Assembly (NCBI GenBank): GCA_963807155.1
Contig: CAWEAZ010000038.1
Coordinates: 157,410-221,409 of the forward strand
DNA from: JACCZX01 sp963807155
Lineage (GTDB): Bacteria; Pseudomonadota; Gammaproteobacteria; Burkholderiales; Burkholderiaceae_F
Direction: 5' to 3'
Length of the DNA stretch: 64,000 nt
Part shown: positions 17,781 through 28,198 of the stretch, piece by piece
How the letters are laid out: each line of letters begins with the position of its first letter
Position numbering within the stretch: position 1 is the first letter of the stretch
The notes under the pieces: generated by a model
What the model was told of the DNA's origin: nothing
Seen by the model: the letters and a program-made list of their open reading frames with translations, nothing else
The model's database searches: none
Position numbers and translations under genes: made by a program

Positions 17781-20675
17781 TCAGCGTCCGACGGCAAGGC
17801 GCTGCGGTGGCCGCTGACGCGCAAGCACCGGTGCGAGGTACCGCCCCGTATAGCTTTGCTTGCTGGCAACCACCACTTCCGGAGGACCGCTGGCGATGAT
17901 CTCGCCGCCGCCATCGCCCCCTTCGGGGCCGAGGTCGATCACCCAGTCGGCGGTCTTGATCACGTCGAGGTTGTGCTCGATCACGATCACCGTGTTGCCG
18001 GTATCGCGCAGTTGGTGCAGCACTTTCAGTAACAGGGCGATGTCGTGAAAGTGCAATCCGGTTGTCGGCTCGTCGAGGATGTAGAGCGTGCGGCCGGTAT
18101 CGCGCTTCGACAATTCCAGCGACAGCTTCACTCGCTGCGCTTCGCCGCCGGACAGCGTCACCGCGCTCTGCCCCAGCTTGATGTAGGCAAGCCCGACGTC
18201 GATCAGCGTTTGCAGCTTGCGCGCGATGCTCGGCACCGCGTTGAAAAACTCGAATGCGTCCTCGACCGTTAGGTCGAGCACGTCGGCGATGCTCTTCCCT
18301 TTGTAGTGCACTTCGAGCGTTTCGCGGTTGTAGCGCTTGCCGTGGCAGATGTCGCACGGCACGTAAACATCGGGCAGAAAATGCATCTCGACCTTGATGA
18401 CGCCGTCGCCCTGACAAGTTTCGCAGCGGCCGCCCTTCACGTTGAATGAAAAGCGGCCAGCTTCGTAGCCGCGCTCGCGCGCTGTCGGCGTTTCGGCAAA
18501 CAGTTCGCGAATCGGCGTGAACAGTCCCGTGTACGTGGCCGGATTCGAGCGCGGCGTACGGCCGATCGCGCTCTGATCGACATTGATGACCTTGTCGAAA
18601 TTTTCGAGCCCGTCAATCGATTCATGTGGCGCCGGCTCGGCCGATGAGCCGTACAAATGGCGGGCGACCGCGGCGTACAACGTGTCGTTGATCAGCGTCG
18701 ATTTGCCTGACCCCGATACGCCGGTCACGCACGTCAGCAGCCCGACCGGAATTTCCAGCGTCACATTCTTTAGATTGTTTCCGTGCGCGCCACTGACTTT
18801 CAGCCACGTTGTGAACGGCGGCGTGCGGTCGTTCGGTATCTCGATCTGCCGCCGGCCGGACAGATACTGGCCGGTCAACGAGTTCGGATCGTCAAGCACG
18901 TCGCTGAGCTCGCCTTGCGCGATAACCTCACCGCCGTGCACACCCGCACCCGGGCCCATGTCAACCACGTAGTCGGCCGCGCGAATCGCGTCTTCGTCGT
19001 GCTCGACAACGATCACCGTGTTGCCGAAGTCGCGCAAGTGCTTCAGTGTGTCGATCAAACGGCCGTTGTCGCGCTGATGCAGGCCGATCGAAGGCTCGTC
19101 GAGCACATACATCACGCCGGTTAGACCCGAACCGATCTGCGACGCCAGGCGGATGCGTTGCGACTCGCCGCCCGATAGCGTTTCGGCCGAGCGATCGAGC
19201 GACAGATAATCAAGCCCGACGTTGACCAGAAAACGCAAGCGCGAGCCGATTTCCTTGACGATCTTGCTGGCAATCTCCTTTTTCGACCCCGTGAAGTCGA
19301 GCCGCTCGAAGTATTCAAATGCTTCACGCAGCGGTGCCGCCGCGATCTGATAGATGCCGCGCCGATCGGCCCCTTCGCCGATGAATACGTTGCGCGCCTC
19401 GCGCCGCAGCCGTGTTCCCTCGCAAACTGGGCATGGGCGGCGGCTGCGCAGCTTTCCGAGCTCTTCACGCACGACCGGCGAATCGGTTTCGCGGAAGCGC
19501 CTCTGCAGATTCGGAATGACGCCCTCGAATGGGTGCCGTCGCATCATCTTGCGGCCGCGTTCGTTGGTGTACGCAAATGCGATCTCCGTCTCGCCCGAAC
19601 CGTTGAGAACGACGTCGCGTGCACTCTCCGGAAGCTCACCAAACGGCGCCTCGATGTCGAACCCGTAATGCTGCGCAAGCGTGGCGAGCATCTGGAAGTA
19701 GTACTGATTGCGCGCGTCCCAACCCTTGATCGCACCGCTTGCGAGCGACAGTTCGGGGTGCGCGACGACGCGGCTCTGATCGAAGTAATCCACCTGGCCG
19801 AGTCCGTCGCACGCTTCGCAAGCGCCCATCGGGTTGTTGAAGGAAAACAGTCTCGGTTCGAGCTCGGACAACGAGTAGTCGCATTCGGGGCACGCGAAGC
19901 GGCTTGAGAAAAGCGTCTCTCGCCCATCGTCCAGATCAAGCAGCAGCGCACGGCCATCCGCTAGTCGCAGCGCGGTTTCGAAGGATTCCGCAAGGCGCTG
20001 CTTCGCATCGGCGCGCACTTTCAGTCGATCGACCACGACATCGAGCGAATGTTTTTCGACTTTTTTTAATGGAGGCAAGGCGTCGGCTTCGACGATCGCA
20101 CCGTCGATGCGAAAGCGTACGAAGCCTTGCGTCTGCATGTCGTCAAAGAATTCGGCGAATTCGCCTTTGCGCTCGCGGATCACCGGTGCCAGCACCATCA
20201 CTCGCGTGTCCGACGGCAAGCGCAGTGTGGTGTCGACCATTTGCGACACGCTTTGCGATTGCAGCGGCAATTTGTGAATCGGGCAGTAGGGAGTGCCGAC
20301 GCGCGCGTATAGCAGCCGCAGGTAGTCGTGAATTTCGGTCACCGTACCGACGGTTGAGCGCGGATTGTGTGACGCGGAGCGCTGCTCGATCGAAATCGCC
20401 GGAGAAAGCCCTTCGATCAGATCGACATCGGGCTTTTCCATCAGCTGCAAGAACTGGCGCGCGTAGGCGGAGAGCGATTCGACGTAGCGACGCTGGCCCT
20501 CTGCATACAGCGTGTCGAACGCAAGCGACGATTTGCCCGAGCCGGACAGGCCGGTGATGACGATCAGCCGGTGACGCGGTAAATCGAGATCGATGTTTTT
20601 CAGGTTGTGCGTGCGCGCGCCCCGCACCCTGATGTGTTCCGTACGGATCTCGCCGCTACTGCGGAATGCGCTCAT
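17781..20675 (-). CDS. uvrA: Excinuclease ABC subunit A
   Basis: Damage-sensing ATPase of nucleotide excision repair (964 aa). Two ABC modules are present, each with a Walker A (GLSGSGKSS near residue 43 and GVSGSGKST in the second half) and LSGGE signatures. Zinc-finger cysteines occur as CPEC ... CEAC and CETC ... CDIC. It converges with the secreted-protein gene and is divergent from the MFS gene. The upstream region shows no convincing LexA box. Confidence 0.98.
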   Translation of the reverse strand: MSAFRSSGEIRTEHIRVRGARTHNLKNIDLDLPRHRLIVITGLSGSGKSSLAFDTLYAEGQRRYVESLSAYARQFLQLMEKPDVDLIEGLSPAISIEQRSASHNPRSTVGTVTEIHDYLRLLYARVGTPYCPIHKLPLQSQSVSQMVDTTLRLPSDTRVMVLAPVIRERKGEFAEFFDDMQTQGFVRFRIDGAIVEADALPPLKKVEKHSLDVVVDRLKVRADAKQRLAESFETALRLADGRALLLDLDDGRETLFSSRFACPECDYSLSELEPRLFSFNNPMGACEACDGLGQVDYFDQSRVVAHPELSLASGAIKGWDARNQYYFQMLATLAQHYGFDIEAPFGELPESARDVVLNGSGETEIAFAYTNERGRKMMRRHPFEGVIPNLQRRFRETDSPVVREELGKLRSRRPCPVCEGTRLRREARNVFIGEGADRRGIYQIAAAPLREAFEYFERLDFTGSKKEIASKIVKEIGSRLRFLVNVGLDYLSLDRSAETLSGGESQRIRLASQIGSGLTGVMYVLDEPSIGLHQRDNGRLIDTLKHLRDFGNTVIVVEHDEDAIRAADYVVDMGPGAGVHGGEVIAQGELSDVLDDPNSLTGQYLSGRRQIEIPNDRTPPFTTWLKVSGAHGNNLKNVTLEIPVGLLTCVTGVSGSGKSTLINDTLYAAVARHLYGSSAEPAPHESIDGLENFDKVINVDQSAIGRTPRSNPATYTGLFTPIRELFAETPTARERGYEAGRFSFNVKGGRCETCQGDGVIKVEMHFLPDVYVPCDICHGKRYNRETLEVHYKGKSIADVLDLTVEDAFEFFNAVPSIARKLQTLIDVGLAYIKLGQSAVTLSGGEAQRVKLSLELSKRDTGRTLYILDEPTTGLHFHDIALLLKVLHQLRDTGNTVIVIEHNLDVIKTADWVIDLGPEGGDGGGEIIASGPPEVVVASKQSYTGRYLAPVLARQRPPQRLAVGR

Positions 20676-20817
20676 CGGCTGCTCATTTGCTGCTCAGGTG
20701 GTGCAAATCGTACGAATCAAAAGGGCAACTTGTTACTATAACTACAAACTCATACGCGGCCTCGTATGTAGCCCCATGCATCTCGGTTGGCGCCGCGCAC
20801 ATCACATCAGTTCCGGC

Positions 20818-22032
20818 ATGACCGATCCAATCCAATCGCGGATGACCCCGCTCGAAATCCGGGCCAGCATTTCGCTGGCCTCGATATTCGCGCTGCGATT
20901 ACTGGGCTTGTTCCTGATCCTGCCGGTATTCGCGGTTTACGCGCAGACCATTCCGGGTGGAACAGATGCGACCCTGGTTGGGCTCGCGCTCGGTATCTAC
21001 GGGCTGACGCAGGGTGTGTTGCAGATCCCTTATGGCGCGGCCAGCGATCGTTGGGGCCGCAAGCCGGTGATCGCGGCCGGCTTGGTCGTGTTCGCTGCGG
21101 GCAGCTTTACCGCTGCCCTGGCGACCGACATCGTTTGGACGATCGTCGGACGCGCCATTCAGGGCGCGGGCGCAATCTCGGCCGCGGTGACCGCGTTCAT
21201 CGCCGACAGCACCCGTGACGAGCATCGGACCAAAGCGATGGCGTTGGTTGGTGGATCGGTCGCGCTGACATTCGCAGGATCATTGGTGCTGGCGCCGTTG
21301 CTGTATCCGACCATTGGGGTGCGCGGTCTTTTCGCCCTGACAGGCGTACTCGTTGTGATGGCGATCGGGGTGTTGTTCTGGGTCGTGCCGGCGGCCCCGG
21401 CCGCGCCGGTTGAAGCCAATGGCCATGGTGCGACCACCCGAGCCGTGTTGTTCGATGGCCAGCTGCTTCGCCTCAACGTCGGCATTTTTGTCTTGCACGC
21501 CGTGCTGATGGCAATGTTTGTCGTCATTCCAATCTTGCTGGTCGAGCGCGGTTTGCCAGTGTCCGAACACTGGAAGATTTACTTTCCGGCGGTGATGCTT
21601 TCCTTTGCCCTGATGGCAAGGCCATTAATCGTGGCCGAGCGTCGTGGTTCGATGCGCGGGCTCTTTATCGGGTCGATCGCGCTGGTGCTGGCGGCACAAC
21701 TCGGATTCTTGCTACGAGGTGACACCCTGCTGTGGATGGCGCTATGGCTGCTGATTTTTTTTACTGGATTTAACATTCTGGAGGCGAGTCTGCCGTCATT
21801 GGTGTCCCGCATTGCGCCAACGTCCGCCAAGGGGCTTGCGTTGGGCATCTACAATACGGCGCAGGCGGTAGGGCTTTTTGCCGGTGGTGCACTCGGTGGC
21901 GCCATCGTCGCCGGGTGGGGATCGGAAGCCGTATTCGTATTTGCGGCAATCGTATTGGCGGTGTGGTTGTTGCTTGCTCTCGGCATGCGCGAAGTCCCGA
22001 TCACGACCGCTAGCGCGCCGTTGCCAACTTAG
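20818..22032 (+). CDS. MFS transporter (drug/metabolite exporter type)
   Basis: A 404-aa, 12-helix major facilitator with the loop-2/3 motif GAASDRWGRKPVI and the R in TPLEIRASISLASIFALRLLG. The ATG at 20818 is the natural start; a longer open frame overlaps uvrA. Sequence resembles YajR-type exporters. Placement between uvrA and ssb is conserved in Betaproteobacteria. The substrate is unknown. Confidence 0.87.
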   Translation: MTDPIQSRMTPLEIRASISLASIFALRLLGLFLILPVFAVYAQTIPGGTDATLVGLALGIYGLTQGVLQIPYGAASDRWGRKPVIAAGLVVFAAGSFTAALATDIVWTIVGRAIQGAGAISAAVTAFIADSTRDEHRTKAMALVGGSVALTFAGSLVLAPLLYPTIGVRGLFALTGVLVVMAIGVLFWVVPAAPAAPVEANGHGATTRAVLFDGQLLRLNVGIFVLHAVLMAMFVVIPILLVERGLPVSEHWKIYFPAVMLSFALMARPLIVAERRGSMRGLFIGSIALVLAAQLGFLLRGDTLLWMALWLLIFFTGFNILEASLPSLVSRIAPTSAKGLALGIYNTAQAVGLFAGGALGGAIVAGWGSEAVFVFAAIVLAVWLLLALGMREVPITTASAPLPT

Positions 22033-22082
22033 AGCGCAGAGCGGTTGGAATTCCTGGTGTATAGAACAGCGAGGAGATAGCG

Positions 22083-22562
22083 ATGGCATCGGTTAACAAA
22101 GTGATACTGATCGGAAATCTGGGTCGTGACCCCGAGACACGGTATACGGCCGACGGCGCGGCAGTCACGAATATCACTATCGCGACATCGGATCGCTGGA
22201 AGGACAAGGCCACGGGCGAAATGAAGGAGGCCACCGAGTGGCACAAAGTTGCCTTTTTCGGCCGTCTTGCCGAAATCGCGGGCGAGTATTTGAAGAAGGG
22301 CAGGCCCGTGTATGTCGAAGGCAAGTTGCGCACTCGCAAGTGGCAGGATAAAGAAGGGCAGGATCGCTACACGACCGAGGTGATCGCAGACAACATGCAG
22401 ATGCTCGGGTCGCGCGAAGGCATGGGTGGAGGAGCGGGAGGCGACTTCGAGGCTGTCGAAGAATCGCGTGCCCCAGCACGCTCTAGCGCACCGTCAAGCG
22501 GCACCCGCAGCGCCAAGTCAGCGCCAAGCGTCGCTGAAATGGATGACGACATCCCGTTTTAG
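22083..22562 (+). CDS. ssb: Single-stranded DNA-binding protein
   Basis: OB-fold protein (159 aa) starting MASVNKVILIGNLGRDPE, with the disordered glycine/serine linker and the acidic C-terminal tip MDDDIPF that recruits partner proteins. A GAGGAG-like ribosome site lies 7 nt upstream of the ATG. A GC-rich hairpin at 22633-22649 follows, without a clear T-run. Confidence 0.97.
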   Translation: MASVNKVILIGNLGRDPETRYTADGAAVTNITIATSDRWKDKATGEMKEATEWHKVAFFGRLAEIAGEYLKKGRPVYVEGKLRTRKWQDKEGQDRYTTEVIADNMQMLGSREGMGGGAGGDFEAVEESRAPARSSAPSSGTRSAKSAPSVAEMDDDIPF

Positions 22563-22720
22563 GCAGTGATCAGTGATCGGCGGCGATCGAAGTAATTCTT
22601 CCGCTGGCTTCACTAATCGAGCCGCCCGCGCGGCCGCCCGAAGGGCGGCTCTCTAACTAATCGCGACGAGTGCACGCGTGACCGCAAAACGGTCGCGTAC
22701 ACGAGGAGCGCCGGTTACAC

Positions 22721-23945
22721 ATGGACCTGAGTTTTCTTCCTGAGTGGCCTCTCACCTGGCCCACCGCCATGGCGGTGGCAGTGCTCGCGTTGTTAGCGGC
22801 GGCGGCGGGCGAAGTCGCGGCGCGCTGGCTCCGCATCCCGCGCCTGCTTGGATATCTGGCGGCAGGAGCGCTATTTGGCGCGGGCGGCTACGTACTGCAG
22901 CTGCTGAAAATCGAAGAGCTGCCAGTTCGTACGATGCAATTTTCTATGAACTTTGCCGCCGCCGTCATTCTGTTCGACGTCGGGCAGCGCGTGTCGTTCG
23001 GCTGGGTTCGGCGCAATCCTGCTCTCGCGGTCGCCAGCGTGCTCGAAAGCGGGTTGACCTTCGTCGCCGTCTATCTCGTGATGCAAGTGTTCGATATCGC
23101 ACCGCTCGCAGCCGCGCTGATCGCAGCGATCAGCATGTCGACCTCGCCCGCGGTCGTTCTTGCCGTTACGCAGGAGCTGCGCGCACAGGGCCAGGTCACT
23201 GAGCGCACATTGTTGCTCACAGCATTGAATTCGATTTACGCGGTCGTGCTCTCGACGTTGCTTCTCGCGTGGGCACGCGTGCAGACGCGGGGCGTGCTCG
23301 ACGACTATCTACTTCATCCTGCGTACTTGATAGTGGGCTCGCTGGCGCTAGCTGCAATTGGCGCACGCTTGTTTCTGTGGGTCGTAGGATTTGTCGGTCG
23401 CGATCGTGCCGCGCAGATCATGGTGATGCTGGCGGTCGTCTGGATCGTGTTTGCCAGTTCGGTTGCTTTGAAATTGTCACCGTTGTTGGCGCTGCTCGCG
23501 TGCGGTGCATTCGTTCGCACATTCGACAAGCAGCGTTTGTTGGCGAGGACCGATATTGGCCTTGCATCCGGGGTTGCGCTTGCGTTGTTCTTTGCCCTGT
23601 CGGCTGCGGTCGTCGACGTCCGGGTGCTGTTTGCCGCGTGGCTGCCGGCGCTTGGCGTTGGTTCTGGTGCGCGCCGTCTGCAAGATCGGTGCGGTTAGCG
23701 TGCTGGCTCCTTCGACCGGAATCTCGTGGCGCAAGGGAATGTGGACCGGTATCGGTCTACTGCCGATGTCGGCGCTGGCACTGATGCTGACGTACGAAGT
23801 TTCGCAGCTCAACCCGCAGCTCGGCGCGCAGACTAATGCGGTGCTGCTGTTAAGTGTCGTGATTCTGCAGATAGCCGGTGCGCTCGCGCTGATGTATGCG
23901 CTGCGCAAGAGCGGCGAGGCACGAGACACGGGAACAGGAAGATGA
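22721..23945 (+). pseudogene. Cation:proton antiporter, one-base frameshift
   Basis: Membrane antiporter of the Na_H_exchanger type without a nucleotide-binding tail. The first frame (to 23698) carries about ten hydrophobic segments and fails at LFAAWLPALG. The +1 frame continues the same protein (VLVRAVCKIGAVSVLAPSTGISWRKGMWTGIGLLPMS) to 23945. One extra G near 23657 explains the break. Corrected length is about 408 aa. Either a sequence error or a recent mutation. The stop overlaps the next gene's start (ATGA). Confidence 0.75.
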
Positions 23946-25139
23946 CAGCACCGTCAACGATCACGAAAACGATCAACCAGGGAATCAGCGAAATCAGCCC
24001 GCTCGAATTCCAGGCGTCGAACTCTGCTGACCGTCGGCGTCGAGCTCGAGTTGCAGTTGATCGATCGCCGTACCGGAGATCTGACGCGCGGTGCATCAGA
24101 CCTGATCGCGCTCGTATCGAAGAAGCCATTTCCCGGCGAGATCAAGCCTGAAATTACCGAGAGCATGCTTGAGATCAGCACGTCGGTGCATCGTTCGTTT
24201 GCGCCGCTGATGGCGGAGTTGATCACGATGCGCGATACGCTGGTCGCGGGCGCCGATCGGCTCGATATCGAAGTTGCCGGCGGTGGCGCGCATCCGTTCC
24301 AGCGCTGGTATGACCGCCAGATCTACGATCGACCGCGCTTCCGGCACGTCGCTGGTTTGTACGGTTATCTGGCAAAGCAGTTCACCGTCTTCGGCCAGCA
24401 CGTGCACATAGGCTGCGAAAACGGGACGCAAGCGCTGTGGCTGCTGCATCGATTGTCGTCGTACGTCCCGCAGTTCATCGCACTGGCCGCGGCGAGTCCG
24501 TATTTTCAGGGCGTGGACACGTCGTATGACTGCTCGCGCTTGAACAGCGTGTACGCGTTTCCGTTGTCGGGCCGCGCACCGTTCGTGACCGACTGGCCGG
24601 CGTTCGAGCGTTTCTTCGGCAAGCTGAAAGCGCTCGGGGTCGTGCAGAGCATGAAAGACTTCTACTGGGATATTCGGCCGAAGCCCGAGTTCGGAACGAT
24701 CGAAGTGCGCGTATGCGACACGCCGCTGACGGTCGAGCGTGCGGCCATACTGGCGGCGTACATCCAGGCGATTTGCCGAATGCTGCTCGCGCATCCTGTA
24801 CAGCCCGAGAGTGAAGAGATCTACCTGACCTATAACTACAACCGTTTTCAGGCGTGCCGCTTCGGCCTCGAAGGGCAAGTGATCGACGCCGCTACCGGCG
24901 CCAGCAGCCCATTGCATGAAGAGGTGCTTACAACGCTGGAAATGTGCCGCCCGTTTGCGCGTGAGCTCGAATCGACCTACGCAATGGACGAGATCGAACG
25001 TTGGGTGCGCACCAGCGGCAACGATGCGCGCTGGCAGCGCGAAACGTTTCAGCGGCGGCATTCGATGGCCGAGCTGCTGCTTGAATCGGCCGATCGCTGG
25101 CGCGGCAAGGCGGCGCCTGCCAAAGACATTGTCTATTGA
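23942..25139 (+). pseudogene. ybdK: YbdK-family carboxylate-amine ligase (glutamate-cysteine ligase type), one-base frameshift
   Basis: GCS2-family ligase; E. coli YbdK makes weak gamma-glutamylcysteine. The start at 23942 overlaps the antiporter stop. An extra base near 24028, after the LEFQASNS residues, shifts the frame; removing it gives LTVGVELELQLIDRRTGDLTR, the normal N-terminus. From 24051 on the frame is intact, with the motifs FGQHVHIGCENG, FYWDIRPKPEFGTIEVRVCD and NYNRFQACRFGLEG. Corrected length is about 398 aa. Confidence 0.8.
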
Positions 25140-25150
25140 CGCGCGCAGCG

Positions 25151-25987
25151 TCAACCGCTGAGCAGCGACAGCGCGATCGGATGCAGCGCTCCGGCGCTTG
25201 CGATCAATGAAGGCTCTACCAGCGGATCGCCGCCGCTCCATGAAGTAACGACACCTCCCGCGCCTTCGATCACCGGCACGATCGCGGCGACGTCCCAGTA
25301 ACCGAGCCGCGGATCGAGCATCAAGTCGGCGGCACCGGTCGCGACGGCGAAATAGCCGAAGCAATCGCCCCACGTGCGGTAGAGCTTTGCTTGCCTGACT
25401 AGGGCGTCGATGCGCGCTGCGTTTTCTGCTGGCTGTTCGCCCGATGTCCAGTGCGATGTGACAAGCACCGTCGCATCGGCGAGGCGATCGCAGCTCCGCA
25501 CCTGAGCGCGTCGGGAAGAGCCGTCGCTCGAATAGAGCACCGTGCCGCGCTGATGTCCGATCAGCGCGACACCCGCCGCAGGGTGTCCTATCGCCCCGAG
25601 CACCGGTCGATAGTCGCCGCGCTCCCAACGTTCCAACGCGATCAACGTTCCGAACAGGAAACAGTTCGTGATGAACGCGCGTGTGCCGTCGATCGGGTCG
25701 AGCACCCAGCGATAGTCACGGCCGTCCTTAACGCCGTGCTCCTCACCGATGATTGCGTGCCTCGGATAGCGCCGCTCGATCAAGCGGCGCATCGCCGCTT
25801 CTGCGTTGCGGTCGGCGAGCGTTACCGGGCTGGCATCGCTCTTCGTTGCAACCGTTGCGCCGCTCAGAAACAACGGTCGAATCGTGGCGAAAGCGATCGC
25901 GATCAGCTCATGCATGAACGGCACGAACTCATGCTCCTCTGCCGCCGACAGCGAAGCGCTATAGCGTCCGCTGTGATTTCTGATCAC
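25151..25987 (-). CDS. Inositol-monophosphatase-family phosphatase (histidinol-phosphatase-like)
   Basis: A 278-aa Mg-dependent phosphatase. Metal-site motifs are visible: GEEHG (Glu), WVLDPIDGTRAFI (Asp-x-x-Asp) and YWDVAAIVPVIEGAGGVVTSW near the end. FITNCFLFGTLIAL favours the HisN/histidinol-phosphatase branch over true inositol phosphatase. It starts with GTG overlapping the thioredoxin lipoprotein stop, so the two are coupled. Substrate not certain. Confidence 0.82.
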   Translation of the reverse strand: MIRNHSGRYSASLSAAEEHEFVPFMHELIAIAFATIRPLFLSGATVATKSDASPVTLADRNAEAAMRRLIERRYPRHAIIGEEHGVKDGRDYRWVLDPIDGTRAFITNCFLFGTLIALERWERGDYRPVLGAIGHPAAGVALIGHQRGTVLYSSDGSSRRAQVRSCDRLADATVLVTSHWTSGEQPAENAARIDALVRQAKLYRTWGDCFGYFAVATGAADLMLDPRLGYWDVAAIVPVIEGAGGVVTSWSGGDPLVEPSLIASAGALHPIALSLLSG

Positions 25988-27570
25988 GCGCGCTTGGGCT
26001 TGAACAGGTTTTCGCAGGCGGCGCGATCGGCGGTGTCGGTCGACGCAGGTGCGCAGATCGGCAAGACCTTTGCATTCATGCGCGCAAGCTCCGCGTCGTG
26101 GCTGCCATTCTTATTCCATGCGGCGAGCCTTCCGCTCATACGTTCAAGCGTGCGCTTGCTGCGGCCCGAAAATGCTCCCGGCTCGTTGCGCAATTCGCCG
26201 ATTACGCTCGACGCCGCTCTTTCGATCTGCGGCGCATCCTGCGGCGCAAGATCAATCAGATAGCGCACATACGAGCCACCCCATTCGAGCCGCGTCGCGG
26301 GACCAACCGAAGTTTCATAACCCTGCCGCGCCCAATCGATCGCGGCGGCATTGCCCGCCGGTGTATTGCGCTTCTTCGCGTTCGACGCAAGCGCCAGCAT
26401 GTAGTAGTACGGTGAGTGCGAGCGCTTCAGCTCGCGGGTCATTAACGCATCGGACTCGTCGAGCAAGCCCGCGCGTGCCATCATCGAACCAGCGCTGTAG
26501 ATGACCGATTGCCGCTCGTTGACGTCGGTGGTTTCGCGATCGGCGCGCTCGGCTTGCGCGCGCACTTCGGCGATCAAAGGCTCGGGCAATGCACCGTCCT
26601 TGTTGTCCAGCCGCGCGAGCGCGACTTTGCCGCTCGTAGCCCACACGCGGCCCGCTTGGCTTAGCGTCGGATCCTTCGCCAATCCATCGAGTGCTGCGCT
26701 CCACGTCTTGATCAACTCGATGCGCTCGGCGGATTTCGGCGCCGTGATCGCGCCGACGATATCGTCGCCGCTGAAGGCAAGCTGGTCGTAGTGTTCGCGT
26801 ACCAGCTCGGGTCGAGCCAGCACGCTCTTTACGCTGGCAATTGCATCGGCCTTGTCGATCGCGGGCTTCGCGTCATCTTTCGCAGTGGCTATCGCGCCAA
26901 GCGCCTGCAGCACGAGTCGTGACGACGCCTCGCGCTGCTCCGGCGGGCAGCTGCGTGCAAGCTTTAGCAACGTGGCCGGCACGTCCCTTTCTGGCACGAG
27001 TTGCTCATCGTCGGTGCCCCAAGAGTAGTAAGCGAGCAGCCGCCAGTCCTCCGTCGACAGGGGCTTGCCGGCAAGCGCTGACGCCAGCAGTTGACGCGCC
27101 GAAGCGCCGCCCGCGAGTCCGTAGTCGAGCAATTGCATGTACTTGGCGGGCTCGACCGAGCCTTCGAGGCGAGTAACTTCGTTGCCGTCGGCCGTTAACA
27201 GCACCATCGTCGGATAGCCGCTGACGTTAAAGCGCTTGCCGAGTGCCTGCCCGCTGGGGGTGTCGCCATCGATGTACACCGGGACGAACGCGCGCGACTT
27301 CGCGACGAACTCATCGCGCGTGAAGATGGTTGACTTGACGTGATTGCACGGCGGACACCAGGCCGCGGTCCAGAACAGGAAGACCGGCTTTTTGTCCGCG
27401 ATTGCGCGGGCAAATGCGGAATCGACATCACCAGTCGTCTTCGTGTTTACCCAGGCGATCGACGCCGGGGTCGATTTGGCGACGTCGGCTTTCGGCGCCG
27501 GCTCAGGCGACTTCGTGCAAGCCGCAGCAAACAAGGCGCAGGCAATCGCAAAGGTCCAACTCTTTCTCAT
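25984..27570 (-). CDS. Thioredoxin-fold lipoprotein
   Basis: A 528-aa exported protein from ATG 27570. Signal peptide with lipobox (ALFAAAC, lipid-modified Cys18), then a thioredoxin domain with active site WCPPC at residues 71-75 and the cis-proline in VSGYPTMVLL. The C-terminal ~380 residues are alpha-helical and look like TPR-type repeats. It probably acts as a periplasmic thiol-disulfide protein with a scaffold part. Upstream ATG (27597) would place nine extra residues before the signal. Confidence 0.8.
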   Translation of the reverse strand: MRKSWTFAIACALFAAACTKSPEPAPKADVAKSTPASIAWVNTKTTGDVDSAFARAIADKKPVFLFWTAAWCPPCNHVKSTIFTRDEFVAKSRAFVPVYIDGDTPSGQALGKRFNVSGYPTMVLLTADGNEVTRLEGSVEPAKYMQLLDYGLAGGASARQLLASALAGKPLSTEDWRLLAYYSWGTDDEQLVPERDVPATLLKLARSCPPEQREASSRLVLQALGAIATAKDDAKPAIDKADAIASVKSVLARPELVREHYDQLAFSGDDIVGAITAPKSAERIELIKTWSAALDGLAKDPTLSQAGRVWATSGKVALARLDNKDGALPEPLIAEVRAQAERADRETTDVNERQSVIYSAGSMMARAGLLDESDALMTRELKRSHSPYYYMLALASNAKKRNTPAGNAAAIDWARQGYETSVGPATRLEWGGSYVRYLIDLAPQDAPQIERAASSVIGELRNEPGAFSGRSKRTLERMSGRLAAWNKNGSHDAELARMNAKVLPICAPASTDTADRAACENLFKPKRA

Positions 27571-27612
27571 CGACGTTCCTTGGCCCGCGTAGTGCAACGC
27601 GAGACGCGCAGT

Positions 27613-28196
27613 TTATCGCCGCAGCGCAATCGTTTTGGCCAGTGCCAGGTAGTGGCCGAGCGGAGGGGTCTCGGCGTTTTCAATCTTCGCCGCGTCGTCC
27701 CACAGGCGCACGCTGACCGCGCCCTCGGCGTGCGGTTGCGAAATGAACCGTTGTGCCTCGGAGTCGGTAAAAATCCCGCCCTGAAGTTCGAGGCTGCGCT
27801 TCGAGTCTGCCGATAAATTGGCCCAGTATTGAGCGCCGTTGATGGAGCTCCCAGTTCGCAATGTGCCCGCGGGCGCACAGATATCGCTTGGCATCGACAT
27901 GCAACCTGATCGGCTGCAGCACGGCATCGTCGAACAGCGCGCGCAAGAACGGCAGCGCGACGTACTCGTGCCGATCATCGATACCTCGCAACGTCGGCGT
28001 CTCGCCCTGGTCGTTGACCATGTGGCCGAGGTCGTGCAACAGCGCGGCGACGATCAGCGCCGTATCCGCGCCGCTTTGCTCGGCCAACTGTGCCGATTGC
28101 AAGGCGTGCTGTAACTGTGTGACCGGTTCGCCCGCGTACATGCGGTCGCCCTTGGCGGCGAACAGCGGCTCGATATCGTCGAGAGCTCAGAGCCAT
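27613..28196 (-). pseudogene. Phosphonate-degradation HD-domain protein (PhnZ family), frameshifted
   Basis: Iron-dependent HD-domain oxygenase family found in phosphonate operons; PhnZ cleaves 2-amino-1-hydroxyethylphosphonate to glycine and phosphate. Present are the substrate-gating motif YAGEPVTQLQHALQ, HD motif ALLHDLGHM and the KRYLCA segment. The likely start ATG 28196 lies 2 nt after the Na/Pi gene stop. One extra base near 28183 moves from that start into the ALDDIEPLFAAKGDRMYAGE frame. A second shift near 27870 leads to the tail ANLSADSKRSLELQGG. The stretch around the second break also has extra residues. Confidence 0.72.
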
Positions 28197-28198
28197 CG

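Noticed and set aside
20676..20817. LexA box upstream of uvrA
   Set aside because: No CTGT-N8-ACAG-like sequence in the divergent region.
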